From contig JAIWZP010000099.1 in assembly GCA_025201375.1 (NCBI GenBank), positions 1-56,091 of the forward strand: a stretch of 56,091 nucleotides of DNA, read 5' to 3'. Position 1 is the stretch's first letter, and each line of letters opens with the position of its first letter. Source of the stretch: Gongronella butleri. Lineage: Eukaryota > Mucoromycota > Mucoromycetes > Mucorales > Cunninghamellaceae. Shown one piece after another: positions 22,366 to 34,413 of the stretch. Both the position numbers and the translations under genes were made by a program. The notes under the pieces were generated by a model. That model saw only the letters and a list, made by a program, of their open reading frames with translations, had not been told where the DNA came from and ran no database searches.

Positions 22366-24880
22366 TTAGATGGGGCCCTTCTCGGCTTCGTATTCCGCAG
22401 TGTTTTGGTGGTGCTGGTACTTGACAAGCTCCTCTTGGTCGCGGCCAATGGCGTCCTGCTCGACGTCGGTCTTGTCGTTGCTGCCGTGGATGAACCAGAT
22501 GAGGATGGCGCAGATGAAGGCGGCAACGGCAATACCAGTGTACATCCAGACCAGCTTGGGATCGTAATTGACCGACACAAGGGCGAATTGGAGGATGGAA
22601 GCGACAGCGCTCGAGAACAAGAAGAGGGACATGACAATGGACTTCATGGATTGGGGCGCCTTCTTGTAAGCGTATTCGAGACCGGTGATGGACGCGAAAA
22701 TCTCAGAGAGAGCGATAAACACGTACGAGGGGATGATGTAGGCGGCCGAAATCTCGTTGGGGCCATCGCCCTCGGAGGGCATGTCAAAGTAGGGAGGAGA
22801 CGCGTACACCTTGGACTGGATGCCAGCGGTGTAGGCCATGGCAAGCGCCGCAAGCAAGAAACCGAGAGTGATGCGGAACACAGGGCGCATAGGCAAACCG
22901 TGCTTACGGAGGAAGGGATAAACCAGGCGGTCCATGATGGGAATGAAGATGATCAACACCAAGGGATCTGTAGAAAAAAAAATGGAAAACACGTCAGTTG
23001 CATGTTCACTGCGCCCAATTCGATCCATGCAATTCTTACCGATATTTTGCAAAATGTCATTGGGCACGTTGCCAGTCTGCATGGTGGCTAGTAGATTAAA
23101 TAAAAAAAAATGTGAATTTTGGTGATCTTTTTCTCTTTTTCTATGGCGGGTGCATCAGAAACGTACCGGCCATGGAGGTCAAGTTGTTGGTCATTTGGTT
23201 GTAGCAGAGCCAGTACAGGGGGAACCAGCAGAAGATGGCGCAAGCGCTCAAACCACGCTTCAATTCGTCGACAAAGATGTCATCCCAGGTAGCCTTGGCA
23301 GCAAGTTCAGGGTGGGACACGGCGAGGACCGAGGGCTTGGTGTTGGCAAAGCCGCCAACCTTGAAGCTGTAGAAAATGACCTTGGCAGCCTCGAGCACGA
23401 CGGAGCCGCGAGGAGGCGCAGAAACGTATTGCTTGCGACCAAGCACAATGACAACCATGCAAGGGATGAACATGCAGAGGCTGAATAAATAAAAGACAAA
23501 CGTCATGAGTCAATGACGTGCGCAAAAGGGAGCAAAACAGGGACACAATGTGCAATGTTACTTACGGCAAGAGGTAAGCGGCATAGAAACCAACGTTCTT
23601 CTCCAATTCCGTGGTGGCAATAGCCGACAGAGAGCCGGCATTGATGCCCCAGTAGAACATGCTATAAAAAGAAAGCAAGAGGCGCGTCAGTCACGTGTCG
23701 CACAGCGGTCAATGGTGCAAACATACTTGAAGATTTGCTGGTAGGTGGCTTGGGGAGTGACAATGACGCGCTGGCCATTCGCCTTGGTGCGGACGTAGGG
23801 CTTGCGGGATTGGTATTGCTCAGCAACCAACGTGGACACATTGGCCTAGATCAATTACAAAAAAAAAAAAAACAATGAGGAGGCTGCATAAAAAGGAGGT
23901 GCAATAGGCACGTGGCGCCAATTTGGGGAGGAAAGGGGAGCTTTTTTTTTTTTTTTACCTTGATACCACCCGTGCCAATACCAATGATGACGAGAGCTGT
24001 GCATGGAGAAAGAAGAAAAAAAGGTCAGATGCCTGGATGAGATCATGTCTGCGTGCGGCAAGGCGAAACATACCGGTGACAAGACCACCAAAGGCGGCGT
24101 TGCTGGCAATGGCGGCAGGCGTGGCAGTGCACACCAAGATCAAAAGACCAGTAATGTAAATACAGGAGAAAGTCAAGATGGTGTTGTAACGGCCCAAGAA
24201 TTGATCGGCAACAACAGCACTATGATAGCAGCCAAAAAAAAAAAAAAAACAAAAAAAATACGCGCGTGTCAGCCATGATCGCCATGGGAACAATTAATTG
24301 GGCTTACCCAGCAATGGGCGTGATGTAACACCAGAAGGAGAAGACTGAAGAGGGAGTGACAATGAGAAATTGTAAGTACCCACGCCAGCATGAACGCCAA
24401 AATGTAAACAAATGGGGGTCTTACAGGTGGTCAAAGCAGTGGCGGTTTGCTGGCCGCGGCCCAAGGCACCAGGTTGGCCATCAAAAGAGGGATCATTACC
24501 AGCAGGATCTATTGTCAATCGACAAAACACACGATGAGCCATCAAAATCCAGGCACAAGCACAAGAAACGCCCTTGCCAATTTTTTTCTCTTTTTTTTTT
24601 TTTTTTGCTTACGGCCATCGGGCAGGGGCTGCTGGATGTAGTTTTGGAAGGGACCACTGAGACCATAGTAAGTGAAGCGCTCGCTAAATTCGATCAGGAT
24701 GACAAGGAAGGCGGACAAAGGAATGTGGTCGGCGACCTCAGGCAGGGTGGCCCAATCCTCTTCGGTGGGCTCGACGTGAACCTCTTCATCGCCGTGGCCA
24801 GCAACGGCAGAGGTCTCCAACTTCTCATGGAACTCCTGCGTCTCCACGACCTCCATCTTGGTTTCCTCAGTGGCAGACAT
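22366..24880 (-). CDS. PTR2: POT/PTR2 family proton-coupled oligopeptide transporter (10 exons)
   Basis: Plasma-membrane symporter taking up di- and tripeptides with protons. Exons (minus) 24880-24613, 24508-24425, 24344-24308, 24219-24074, 23996-23959, 23845-23727, 23661-23566, 23480-23167, 23087-23040 and 22967-22366 join to 583 aa. Family signatures: EFSERFTYYG with the ExxERF proton-coupling motif (about residue 64), YITPIAGAVVADQFLGRY, IIGIGTGGIKANVS, and FNMFYWGINAGS. About twelve hydrophobic helices are expected. An acidic cytosolic N-terminus of about 55 residues and a polar C-tail flank the core. Exons 3 and 5 are only 37 and 38 nt. Several introns carry CTGACGCG or CTGACGTG a short way before the acceptor. 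Faces the glycosyltransferase gene tail to tail. Confidence 0.93.
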
Positions 24881-27589
24881 TGCTCAAGGTTAAAAGAAAA
24901 GATAAAGAAGAAGAAGAAGAAACAAAAAAAAAATCAGGACCGATGGTGAGAAAATAAGGTGAGAAAAAAAAAATATCCCTGATTCTTTTTTTTTTAAAGT
25001 TCAGAGCAATTTAGCTCAAAGTCCGGCCTTTGTCTCTTTTTACAGAACCATGATAGGATCTCGCGAAAACGAAAAAAAAAAAAAAAAAAATCGCACGCTT
25101 TGCTTGTTTGGGCTAACCCGACCAAAAGTTGACGCTCGCATCCACGCGGCCGCCTCCCCCTCTTTGTAGATATTTTCATTGCTTTTCAACGAAAAAGGTT
25201 GTGCACTCTTCTTTTTTTTTCTTTTCATTTTCACGATTTCTCATCTCACATCCTTTTATGGCACGTAAATGAGGTACTCCACAGCCGTCATCACGCAAGT
25301 CTTTCGATCAAAGGGGTGATTGAATGAGCGACAATTGCCTTGTATGGCAATTTAGCAAAGAATCTGAGCATGTGCCGTTGGTTTGATTTGGCTCTTTTTT
25401 TCTCACCGCCCAGCTCCCATTGGACATGCTGGGATCAATGACGAGCGGGATCAGACCTTGCACCACGTCTCTGGACCCGCGCTTGATAAGGGTAGTGTGC
25501 CGGGATCCCCCATTTTTTTTGGGTTGTACTTTGTGACACGCGCCAACGGCGCACGGTTTTAGCAAGAAAACCCATAAATGTCGAATTTTGAACCCTTTTA
25601 AGGCAATTGACGTAGAAACTCTCTTTCACACAATCAACAAAAGAGCTTGGACAAGGCAAACAGAGAAAATGGAGAGCATCAAGCACCAAGTACCAGGAAA
25701 AAAACTTTTTTTTCGCAAGAAAAAAAAAAAAGAGGTCTGGCCAGTCCGCGCGTCATCGCCCAATGGACGGTTGCAATCTTTTTTTTTCAATCTTTTTGTT
25801 TTGCCTGTTTCGGGCAACGAAGAATCTCATTTGAACAAAGTTGCAATGGCGCTCAAAATTCGGCCGAGGTTCACCAGTTTTGATGCCAGCCTTTGCACAA
25901 ATTAAAAAAAGCGACGCAAAAGCGACAAGATGGCCATCAAATGGGCACCGTTTCAAAAAAGTCAGGCGATGATGCACCTCAGCATAGCGCGTGTCAGCGT
26001 GCATCATGCAAGTTAATCAAGTGGCTTGGGCTGGAAAGACATGTTCTTCCTCGGTTTCTATTTTTTTTTCTCTTTTTACTCAAGAAAGGGACTTTATCAA
26101 CCCTGGAGGGCCCAGTGATGCACAAAGTGCTTGGGATTCCCAAATGAGGAGAAATTGATCACGAGCGATACAAACTTTAATCAGGGCGATGACGCGATTG
26201 GAGGATATCAGAGCCATGTCGTCTTCTCTACCCAATGATACACAAGAAAACCTTATTTCCGGGCGGGCCCTGTTTCCTGGACCTCGTTCCAATTCATCCC
26301 AGAGCGATCAATTTGCTTGGCGCCAATTGAATGATTCAGGGAAAGAAAAAATGAGACAGCGCTGTTTGGGCGGTGTTCCCTCGTGCGAACAACTTTATCT
26401 ATAGGATCCAGCCCGATTGGGAGCGACCCTGTCGCCCCTCACATTCTCTTGTGTCCTCTTTGGCACTTAAAAAAGGGTGTGGACCAACCTGCTGGGTGTA
26501 GTACACATCCCAATGGCTTGATCAGGCACCGCACAGCCCAAGAAAGCATGTCAAAGGAAACGCGGGAATGGTGACTCCAAATCCAAGGATCAATTGCGTG
26601 CGATTGGGGGAACCAGTACCATAAATAGGCAAAAGGCTTCCCTATAAGCGTCGCAAATGATCAGCGCAAAGACCGTGGAAAAAAAAATCGAACCTTGTCT
26701 TCTAAATTGAAGATGACAAATGGTAAGTCCACGGCTATTCATTTTTTACTTTATTTTACGGCCCAAAAGCAAGCCATGAGCCCTGGAAGAAAAAAAAGAA
26801 AGCAATACACGCTTGGCCAACGACGCGCAATTGCTCGCTGGGTCATAGAAAACAAAAATATGGATGGGAATCCTTGCTTGGTTTAGCCTGCAAAGTTTGT
26901 GCTTGTGTGAAGCAAGATTCATCCCGGTCTACTCGTACGACCCTGATTACATGTGATAGGCAACCAGGCTGCAGCCAATCGCTAAAGCGCAAAAAAGACA
27001 ATCCATGTTCGCGTGACGAAGATGATCAAGTCCATCAATTTCTCATGACTGACAATAAATCGCGTCGTTTCAATTGTACATGTCGCTGACAGGCAAATGG
27101 TCCCTTCTCGGGGGCCACGGCATTCTGGATCGTGTAACACCGCTCCTTGCAAGGATGAAAAAAAACCGTGAAACGCGCTGTAGAATGGCCGCCTTCCTCC
27201 GCTTGTGCTTCAACTGTGCACTCCGCGTTATCAATTCTCTTTTCTCATGGGTCTGGCCGTCCGCAGTCGCCCCATGGCTCTCAGCACAATCTGCACCCTG
27301 GGAAGATTGGTGGCATGTGACTCAAAAGTCATTTTGACCTTTTGGTTCAGCAATCGACGCGACTTTTTCGTGTGTGACACAACCTTCTAGAGGGAAAAAC
27401 GGCTCAAAAACAGCGGGAAAATGTGTCTTGTCTGCACAATTGAGCACGAAAATGGCCAATTTAGTGTGCTGGTATCCCTTTTTTCGCACGCTCACAATCT
27501 CACTTGACATGGATCCGCATTAAAGCTGAATTTTCTCAAAGAGAACCATGGGATGCAAGACGCGTACGCACTGCCCAATTAATGGAAAC

Positions 27590-27960
27590 GCGCAGTGGTG
27601 CGTGTCGTCGCGTTAAACATCACTTTTTACTTTGTTTGCAAGTCAACTTCGACGCGTGATAAACCGCGTCAAATGTCGAGTTACACGTGCCTGGTCCTGG
27701 TCAACCCCACGCACCTTGAGTGTCTTTTGCTAGTGAAAACGTCGGCGCGGTTACAAGGACGCTTTCAACCCGCGCAGTTCACCGATGAAATTAGATCTAA
27801 AATCGATCATTGCTTGTCAATAAGATGTATTGCCCTCTTTTTTTTTTTAGCCTTTTTCGAGGTTTCTCCACGCCCTTTTTCTTGTGTGTAAGTTTGGCTC
27901 AATTCGGTGTACCCATTCATTTTTCTTTTCAAGGGATCGACACGGTCAACATTTGATTTT
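27590..27960 (-). repeat. Dispersed repeat R1, copy E (partial)
   Basis: Read on the minus strand, this covers the 5' half of the R1 family: ACACCGAATTGAGCCAAACTTACACACAAG, GTGGAGAAACCTCG and the block TTGACGCGGTTTATCACGCGTCGAAG, which matches R1-C (TTTGACGCGGTTTTGCACGCGTCGAAG). The 3' half is missing, so it is truncated or too diverged to see. Confidence 0.6.
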
Positions 27961-29139
27961 AAAGCATAAATCCGCGTTTACACGCCATCCGTGGCGGCCA
28001 GGAACCTGAGATTAGGTGCAAAGGATTCTATTTGTCTTGAACAATGTTGTTCATAAAAACTAGCAAAAGTGGACAGGACCGCTCAGCTAGAATAAAAAGA
28101 AAATAACAATGTATGCACTGCTGTGTAATTCAACGCAACCTAAAACATCATGTTTTCGATTTTTTTTCCCCTGCGACTGTTCACGACGCAGACTGTTGCC
28201 TTGTCAAACTACAAAAAGGTCGCAGCCGCATTGATTTCAGAATTTCATGACCAATTTTTGCAAAATTGGTCATGTCTTCCTGTAAAGAGTCGCTCAGCGG
28301 AACTCTCCGCAGGGGCTGCACATCAAGCTGCTGCTGACCCGTGACGACCAACTGGTGTAAATTTGACGGGGATAGAGTCACTGTAAGGCCAACAATTCTC
28401 GAATTGATTTGATTTGGCATTTTGAAGCCTTGCACAAGGTAGCATCTTGAGCTGCTTGGGCGTGAAACGTGCCACAGTTGCTTTCTTGGATCCATTGTGG
28501 CAGTCTGTGCAATAAAATTGGAGATTGATTTGGTGGCTGTCCAGGAAAGCAAGATTAGGCATCTGGCGTGGATATTAAACGTTTGGCTCTCGCTCATGAC
28601 GCGATTTGAAGAGACGTGCGTGAAATAAAAGAATGCCCATATTAGCCCAGTCTTTAAAACCTTCGGCTGGGCGAAATAGCACAAGCTTCTTGATTCTTGC
28701 GAGGTCGTCGAAAAAAGACGAAATCGATGCTTAACGCATGTGACGCGTCCACTCATGACACTCTCTACATGCAGTCAAGCCCCAAGTAAGAGTTTCTGAC
28801 ATTGAACGTCCTACCGGGGGGACCAAATGGTCCCCTCGTCAAAATCAACTCTCGTCAAACATCAATATTTGCCGGCCGCGCCGCACTTTAAAAGCAAAAA
28901 AAGGTAGGTTTTAGGACGAGTGCGCACAAGCACCATAAAACTGACCTTCCAAATAGACCGTGGTCTATTTGAGTTTAAAAATGTGCTTCCTTTTTAGCCG
29001 GAATATAGCCTATTGACCTTGGAAAAGTCGACACCAAAAAAACTTCAAAGGACACCAGGGTCAATGCCAATGCAATATCAAAAGACCTCCAATTAACTCT
29101 GGTACACTGGAGAAAAAAAATCACCCAAAAAATGGCTAA

Positions 29140-29327
29140 GTCGAATAGATGAAAGTAGACGTACGGTAAATTCTATTTTTCTCAAATTGACTGGCATATT
29201 TTGCCAATACTTGGTTTTAGCTGACCGCGCTGCCCTTTGGTTACGAAGATGCCAAAATTTCGAGTAGATGAAAGCAAGACGTACGGTAAATTCTATTTTT
29301 CTCAAATTGACATGCATATTTTGCCAA
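29140..29327 (+). repeat. 120-bp-period tandem duplication
   Basis: A unit containing GAGTAGATGAAAG..GACG, then TACGGTAAATTCTATTTTTC and AAATTGAC..GCATATTTTGCCAA occurs twice, the shared ACGTACGG starting at 29159 and 29279. The two units differ at a few positions only. A GCCGCACTTTAAAA block near 28875 and again near 29346 suggests further related sequence around it. Confidence 0.75.
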
Positions 29328-29699
29328 GCGCCATTTTCACGGGTCGCGCCGCACTTTAAAAATGAAAACCGCTGAATTTGAATGAGATTCGAGGAGCATC
29401 CCCAGCGGATGCAACAAATCTCTCGGATACACAAAAAGAGGCCATTCTTTGTTTTTGGCAGGAACCCACCATTTGATGCCCTCTTATAAAAAATGCTTGA
29501 ACTGAAACGCATCAAACTCACTCCTGAATGTTTTGCGTATCTGCTTCGTCACATTCTCTGCTTCAAAAATGACAATCAATACACGTGGATGTCCAGAATA
29601 TTACAATTTGAACATTTTTGCCGCACTTTTGGTCATTTTTCGCTCAAACGACAACCAACAAGAATAATTTATCCCTTGAATGACGCTTCCCAGCCTTGT

Positions 29700-30440
29700 C
29701 GTTCGAATGCGCCTACTCTTGGAGCGCTGCAGTCGCTGGATGGCGCTCAAATGACGATTTTCGAAAATGGCAATATTTCCCAGGGGTGCAGTCGAGGATT
29801 TGAAAAGAGAGTAACTCAAGTCCTCAGATCACCGCGCCATTCAACCACACGGTAGAATGCACATGCTCACCGACGAAAATCAAACAAAAAATATCATAGG
29901 AGTCCCTTTGCTAGGTCTCTCATAAATCGCGAAAAGCTGCGATTTTTCATCCCAAGGTAAACTCAACGAGGATTTGTCATGGCGCCTTGAAAGTTATATC
30001 ACCGGAAAGAGCGCGATTTGGCGCATAACTGGCTATTGGAGATCAATGAAAAAAGGGATTTTTTGGCATTCTGGGCACAGTTTCAAAATCATAGACAATT
30101 TTCGACGCGTTATAAACCGCGTCAGACGTCGAGTTACACGCGCATGATCTTAATCAAATACATGCACCGGGACTGTTTCTTGCCAGTAGACGCGTTGCCG
30201 CGTGTCTATGGACGCGTTTTTCCGTGCAATTTGCCTTTAAAATTAAATGTTATTTTGCTCATTGCTCGTTAACCTGCGAGTGAAGCATTCACCTTTTTAG
30301 CATTCCCGTGGTTTCTCCATGCTCTTTTTCTTGTGAAGGAGCTTGGCGTAATTCTGAAGGTCCATTTTTTCGATTTTTGTTTTGGGAGCTCGGCGCACCG
30401 AACTTTTGATTTGCGAGTATCACGCTCCAAACGGCTTTTA
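29700..30440 (-). repeat. Dispersed repeat R1, copy D
   Basis: On the minus strand this runs through the whole R1 order: GAGCTCCCAAAAC..ATCGAAAAAAT, CAGAATTACGCCAA, GAAACCACGGGAATGC, ACGCGTCCATAGACA, TGACGCGGTTTATAACGCGTCGAA, TTTTTCATTGATC, GAGTTTACCTTGGGATGAAAA and GTTGAATGGCGCGGTGATCTGAGGAC. It is the copy that links the two halves of the family and shows they are one element. Confidence 0.7.
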
Positions 30441-31088
30441 GCGGTCTCAAAAGGCGTCCCTCTCGGGTTTCTAGACGGCTATTTCACGATGCAACACGAT
30501 TCAGGACAATACAGGGACTGGTTGGGAAGTGTTAAGCTAATTTGTTGTAAATGGAGCCACGTATAAAAGCTTTATCTGCAAAACTTGCTCAAATTACCTC
30601 AAAATATAATCAAGTGATGGCAAGCACATGAGATTCAGGTTTTCAAGCGTTTCTTCGGTGATTGGCTAGTGGAATCTTGCGATAAATGGCAACAACGTGT
30701 TAAAATCATGAGCAAATAGACGACTATGGTTAGTAATTCATTGAAATCGCAACAAACTTAGCTTGGACCACAAACAATTATTCCGCTTCGTGTTTATTTG
30801 AGAACAATTACATTCTTATTGATTGCGTATTTGCCGAGTATTTCACCAAATTAGCGCATTTTGGTATTTTTGTTTAGGGCCTCAACGAATTGTGTTTGAA
30901 GTGCAAAAAAAGGAAGATTGATCAAGTAGGTTGTCGAGGATGGCATAATTGAGGTGTTGTTTATACCATTCAGCTATTGGTCGTGGCAAGGGGCGCGTCC
31001 GCTGCCTTGCGATAGCTTTTTCTCGAGGAGAAACAACTCAAGAGACCGCAGGGAAGCCGTGCCTTGCTCTCTTTTATTTTGATTTAGT

Positions 31089-32177
31089 TCAGAGACAGGG
31101 AAAAGGCGTAATGTACGTGGAATGCACCTGGCCGAACATGTTGATTGCCTGGACGACAACATTGGCCGATGGACAGTGATCAGACGGAGTGAGATCTAGG
31201 CCCGAGATGCGGTACGTGGGTGCAAACGTTGTGCCGAGCAGCGTCCATGGCTCCTCCAGGAACAACATGGCAAAATCAATGGTGTCGTAGGGCGAAGTCA
31301 TGTCGCGCTGCGTCAGCGACCCTTGCGCCGCGGCCGGCAACTGCCACTCAAGCGTCCCATAGAATTGCTGCTGCCCATCGTCGTTGGTCAGCTTGACGTT
31401 TTGCCATTCGAATTGTGAAAACGTGCTTTTTGACGACGGCACGCTAGGTGGCGGCGTTGTCGTAATGCTGACACTACCTAAACGCACGGCAGGCATCGTG
31501 TCCAATGCATTCTTGGTTATCGCGGTGAAACCAAGCTCACGGATGGTCCATTTGGCTGGGGAAAAAAGAAAGAAAACACGTCAAAAAGGCGTCAGAAGCG
31601 TCCAGGGCACAAAAATGCTTCTCAAACGCGGCAAAGCGCGTGAAAATCATGAATCAAGGTGCGTGATGCATCATGGTCGTGTCAAGGGCTAGAAAAATGT
31701 GTATTTCAAGCAATTTTAAAAAAGTCGCTTTTCTTACCTGAATTGTTCGAGACAAGACGTTGCTTGTCCAAAGTAAAATCGATGATTGTCGTTTCCCAGC
31801 CGTGTTGCGGTGGCTCAGACGTGGTGCGCAGCTGCCAATTCATTGTCTCGGATGTGGAACCATTGCCCAAAGCCGACAGCACCAAGTCCTCGCCGGCCGA
31901 CGAAGACATTTGCAGCGTCAATTGCAATTGCGCCGGGTCAGCCACTTGTTTGTGCACAAAGGACAGCGTGAATTGGCCTGACGATGGGATCTCAAATGCG
32001 AACCGGTATAAGGGTGTATCCGTGTTGGCGCGCAGCAGCACCGACGTCCCGCCAATGTACGCATCGCTGTGATCCAATTGCGCCGGAAACGATGGCAAGA
32101 TTCTTTGATGGGACAGATGAGACCATTCGTGGTCCAGGAGTCGCTACAGTAAAATGGGAGAGAATGGCGTCCCCGCC

Positions 32178-32236
<59 letters not shown>

Positions 32237-34056
32237 TGAGTGCTTCTTAACGCTTGTTGACGCCCCATCCGAGCACATAAACTGCAATTGACCATGCGAC
32301 GTCATGCGGCTCGTTTGCTTACCTGGCCATGGAAGTAAAACGCGTCGCCAAGACCGCGGTCAAACCACGTGGCAAACCAATTTGATGACGGCGCTGGGCG
32401 AATCATGGCGCCGACGCCCGGATGAAAGACTGCAGGATCTAACACGGTTTCATTCACATGTGATTCTTTCTTTTCGTCCTTGTCGTCGTCGGCAGAAGTA
32501 ACGTTGACAATGGGGAATTCCTCGTTTTGGCCGCCGAGCCAGAAAAGACGTTCCAGGCGCTTGAATTCCGCGTCATCAAAATCTTTGTTCCCACTGAAAT
32601 ACTCATAGGTCCACGCGGTGCCAAAGAGCACAGAGGATGCGCCCGCCTCCATTGCGTCTTGAACGCCCTATTATAAAAATAAAAAAAGAATGAACTTTTT
32701 TTTTTTTACTGGTTCAATGCCGCGTGACGGACCTTGTATGAGTTGAATTGGCCTCCACCATAGGTTTTACGCCCCCAAACATCTGTGCCAAAGTAGACTT
32801 CCTCTGCGCGGCGGCCTATAATAGCAACAAGGTATGAGTGGCTAAAAAAAAAGACATTGGCCGCGTTTACCTCGGTCCTTGGCCTCCTGTACGGCCTCGC
32901 TTGGCGTGGTATTCTATTTAGCGCGTGAGCTGACGCGTCTTCAGATGCAAACGCTCTTACCTTCCACCAGTAATTGAGGTATATGCCATCGGATGCGTCG
33001 AAAAACATGGCATTGGACGCATTGAGTGTGTTTTGATAATTGATGACGCCATCCGTGGTCATGCTATCGTACCAGAGAACAAGCGAGTCGGGAATCTGCA
33101 TGTGCAATGCCTCGCGCAGGTAATTGACCTGCCTGACGATGACAAAACAGGGATATAAGCGCACATTTTCTTTTTTTTTTTGAAACAAGAGCCTTTACTT
33201 TGAGAGTTGCTGCGCCATGAACACTGGAGGGGGCATTGTCTCGAAAAAGCTGGATTCGACGTTGATCAGCCAACCGTCAAACCCGTAATGCACGGCAATG
33301 TCCACTAGTGATTGACGTGAGCGCTGCGTTTCCTATTTTTGCCTTTTTTTTTTCTTTTTTTTTGCAATTGTACCAAGCTTATCGGGATAAAAAGGGTTCC
33401 ACAGCTGTCTTGGGTCCTTGATGATCGTGGCGTCGGGCGGGCCATGGAGGAATTCCAACAACTCGTCGGCGCCGCGCTCGTCTTCCACCAAAAAAGTGCC
33501 CAGACAGCGCACACTTTATGCAAAAGGCAAAATTGAGTTGGATCCGAGCGGCATCGAGAGCAATTCTCATACTTACCCATTGGCGTGACACGCATTGATC
33601 CATTGCACTGGAGGAATCGCCACGCGTTCGTGCGAGAAACTAGCAAAAACACACGAAGATAATAAAAATCAAGCGTCGTGCGCCCCTCTGGTGTTTGTAA
33701 TGACTTACTAGATGAAGGTGTCCACGTATTGCCAATAGTCGAGATGGTAAATTTTCTTGTAATTGTTGCCCTGGACATCCTTGTCTTCCTTGTAGCCTAA
33801 AATGATGAAAAATCGATGAAGCGTCACTTTTTATCGAGCACCAATGCTATGCGGCGGTCTCACCTCCGGCCATATCATGGCACACGACGAGCTGCTGGTG
33901 GTTGGGGTCTATGGGTCGTGCGCGTAGCGGCTGAGCGCGGTTGGCCGTGTCTTTTTTGTCGAGTGGCGACCATTTTTTCAACTGTTCCAAGGTGCTGAGC
34001 GGGTGCGACTGCGGCTTTAGCGCGTCCTTTGCCTGATGAAGCGCGAGCGACGGCAT
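31089..34056 (-). CDS. Cytosolic endo-beta-N-acetylglucosaminidase, GH85 (11 exons)
   Basis: Cleaves the chitobiose core (GlcNAc-GlcNAc) of N-glycans. Exons (minus) 34056-33864, 33796-33709, 33639-33577, 33513-33374, 33304-33199, 33132-32961, 32913-32871, 32815-32733, 32667-32323, 32143-31738 and 31555-31089 give 701 aa. GH85 landmarks: VCHDMAGG, YWQYVDTFIYFSHERV, PPVQWINACHANG, VRCLGTFLVED and the catalytic HYGFDGWLINVES (Asn and Glu of N-V-E), then WYDSMTTDGVINYQN and FFDASDGIYLNYWW. The C-terminal 300 residues form the beta-sandwich regions. No signal peptide, so cytosolic, as for eukaryotic ENGases; Mucor hiemalis Endo-M is the well-known fungal relative. The intron before the catalytic motif ends at CACTAG (33305), the only acceptor that keeps frame. 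Intron 9 carries a (CT)n block followed by a T run of about 34. Confidence 0.93.
32179..32236. repeat. Intronic homopolymer plus GA microsatellite
   Basis: About 34 A followed by (GA)12 on the plus strand, inside ENGase intron 9. In the transcript this is (CU)n then U34 a few dozen bases before the acceptor. Confidence 0.9.
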
Positions 34057-34210
34057 AGGGTAAAAAAAAAAATTGTAAACTAGAAAGGAAAAGCGACGGG
34101 GACACAAAGTAAAGCAAAAAAGAGGGAGACCTTGCGCCAAAAAAACGCCCAATGCAAGCTTCTTTCTTTCCGCGCGCAAGCGCAGTAGCGGGTAAATACA
34201 CTCTTTCAAT

Positions 34211-34250
34211 AATTGCCAAGAACAAAAAAAAAAAAAAAAAAATGGCAATT
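34211..34250. repeat. 8-bp inverted repeat flanking an A run
   Basis: AATTGCCA at 34211-34218 and TGGCAATT at 34243-34250 around an A-rich loop, in the spacer between uS2m and ENGase. A hairpin is possible; its role in 3' end formation of the upstream gene or as chance is unknown. Confidence 0.5.
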
Positions 34251-34413
34251 GCTTTTTTTATTTTACAAAATCTATCGGAAAAAAATAACTATGTATAAAA
34301 CAAGACGATGGGAGGGTGGCTGGAGAGGGTGTGCATGCATTTTGAAGGAATTGAAAGCGGGAGACATTTTCTTTTCCTATTCTTTGTAAGGGTGATGTTT
34401 TCGCTATTTTTTT

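Larger units (their letters stand above)
24881..31088. other. 6.2-kb gene-free, repeat-bearing interval
   Basis: The largest gap of the window. 24881-25260 is the transporter promoter with A/T runs. 25260-27590 shows no recognisable gene. 27590-27960 is repeat R1-E, 29140-29327 a tandem duplication, and 29700-30440 repeat R1-D, both R1 copies on the minus strand. GC-poor sequence continues to the 3' end of the ENGase gene, whose minus-strand AATAAA is TTTATT at 31073-31078. Frames up to 191 codons occur (28181-28756, minus) but look unlike any protein family. Confidence 0.5.

Noticed and set aside
28630..28700. Possible third R2 copy on the minus strand
   Set aside because: Only one block (GACTGGGCTAA with a preceding GCCCAGCC) is similar; too little to list as a copy.
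28181..28756. 191-codon minus-strand frame in the large gap
   Set aside because: No family resemblance, composition like the surrounding repeat-type DNA, no splice or poly(A) context. A relic of an element is possible but unsupported.
28865..29380. Possible CRISPR-like or satellite array
   Set aside because: Only two units of 120 bp and no regular short repeat/spacer pattern; a simple tandem duplication in a eukaryotic genome.
33305..33348. Alternative upstream acceptor (AATAG) for ENGase exon 5
   Set aside because: It would throw the catalytic HYGFDGW motif out of frame; the CACTAG acceptor at 33305 restores it.
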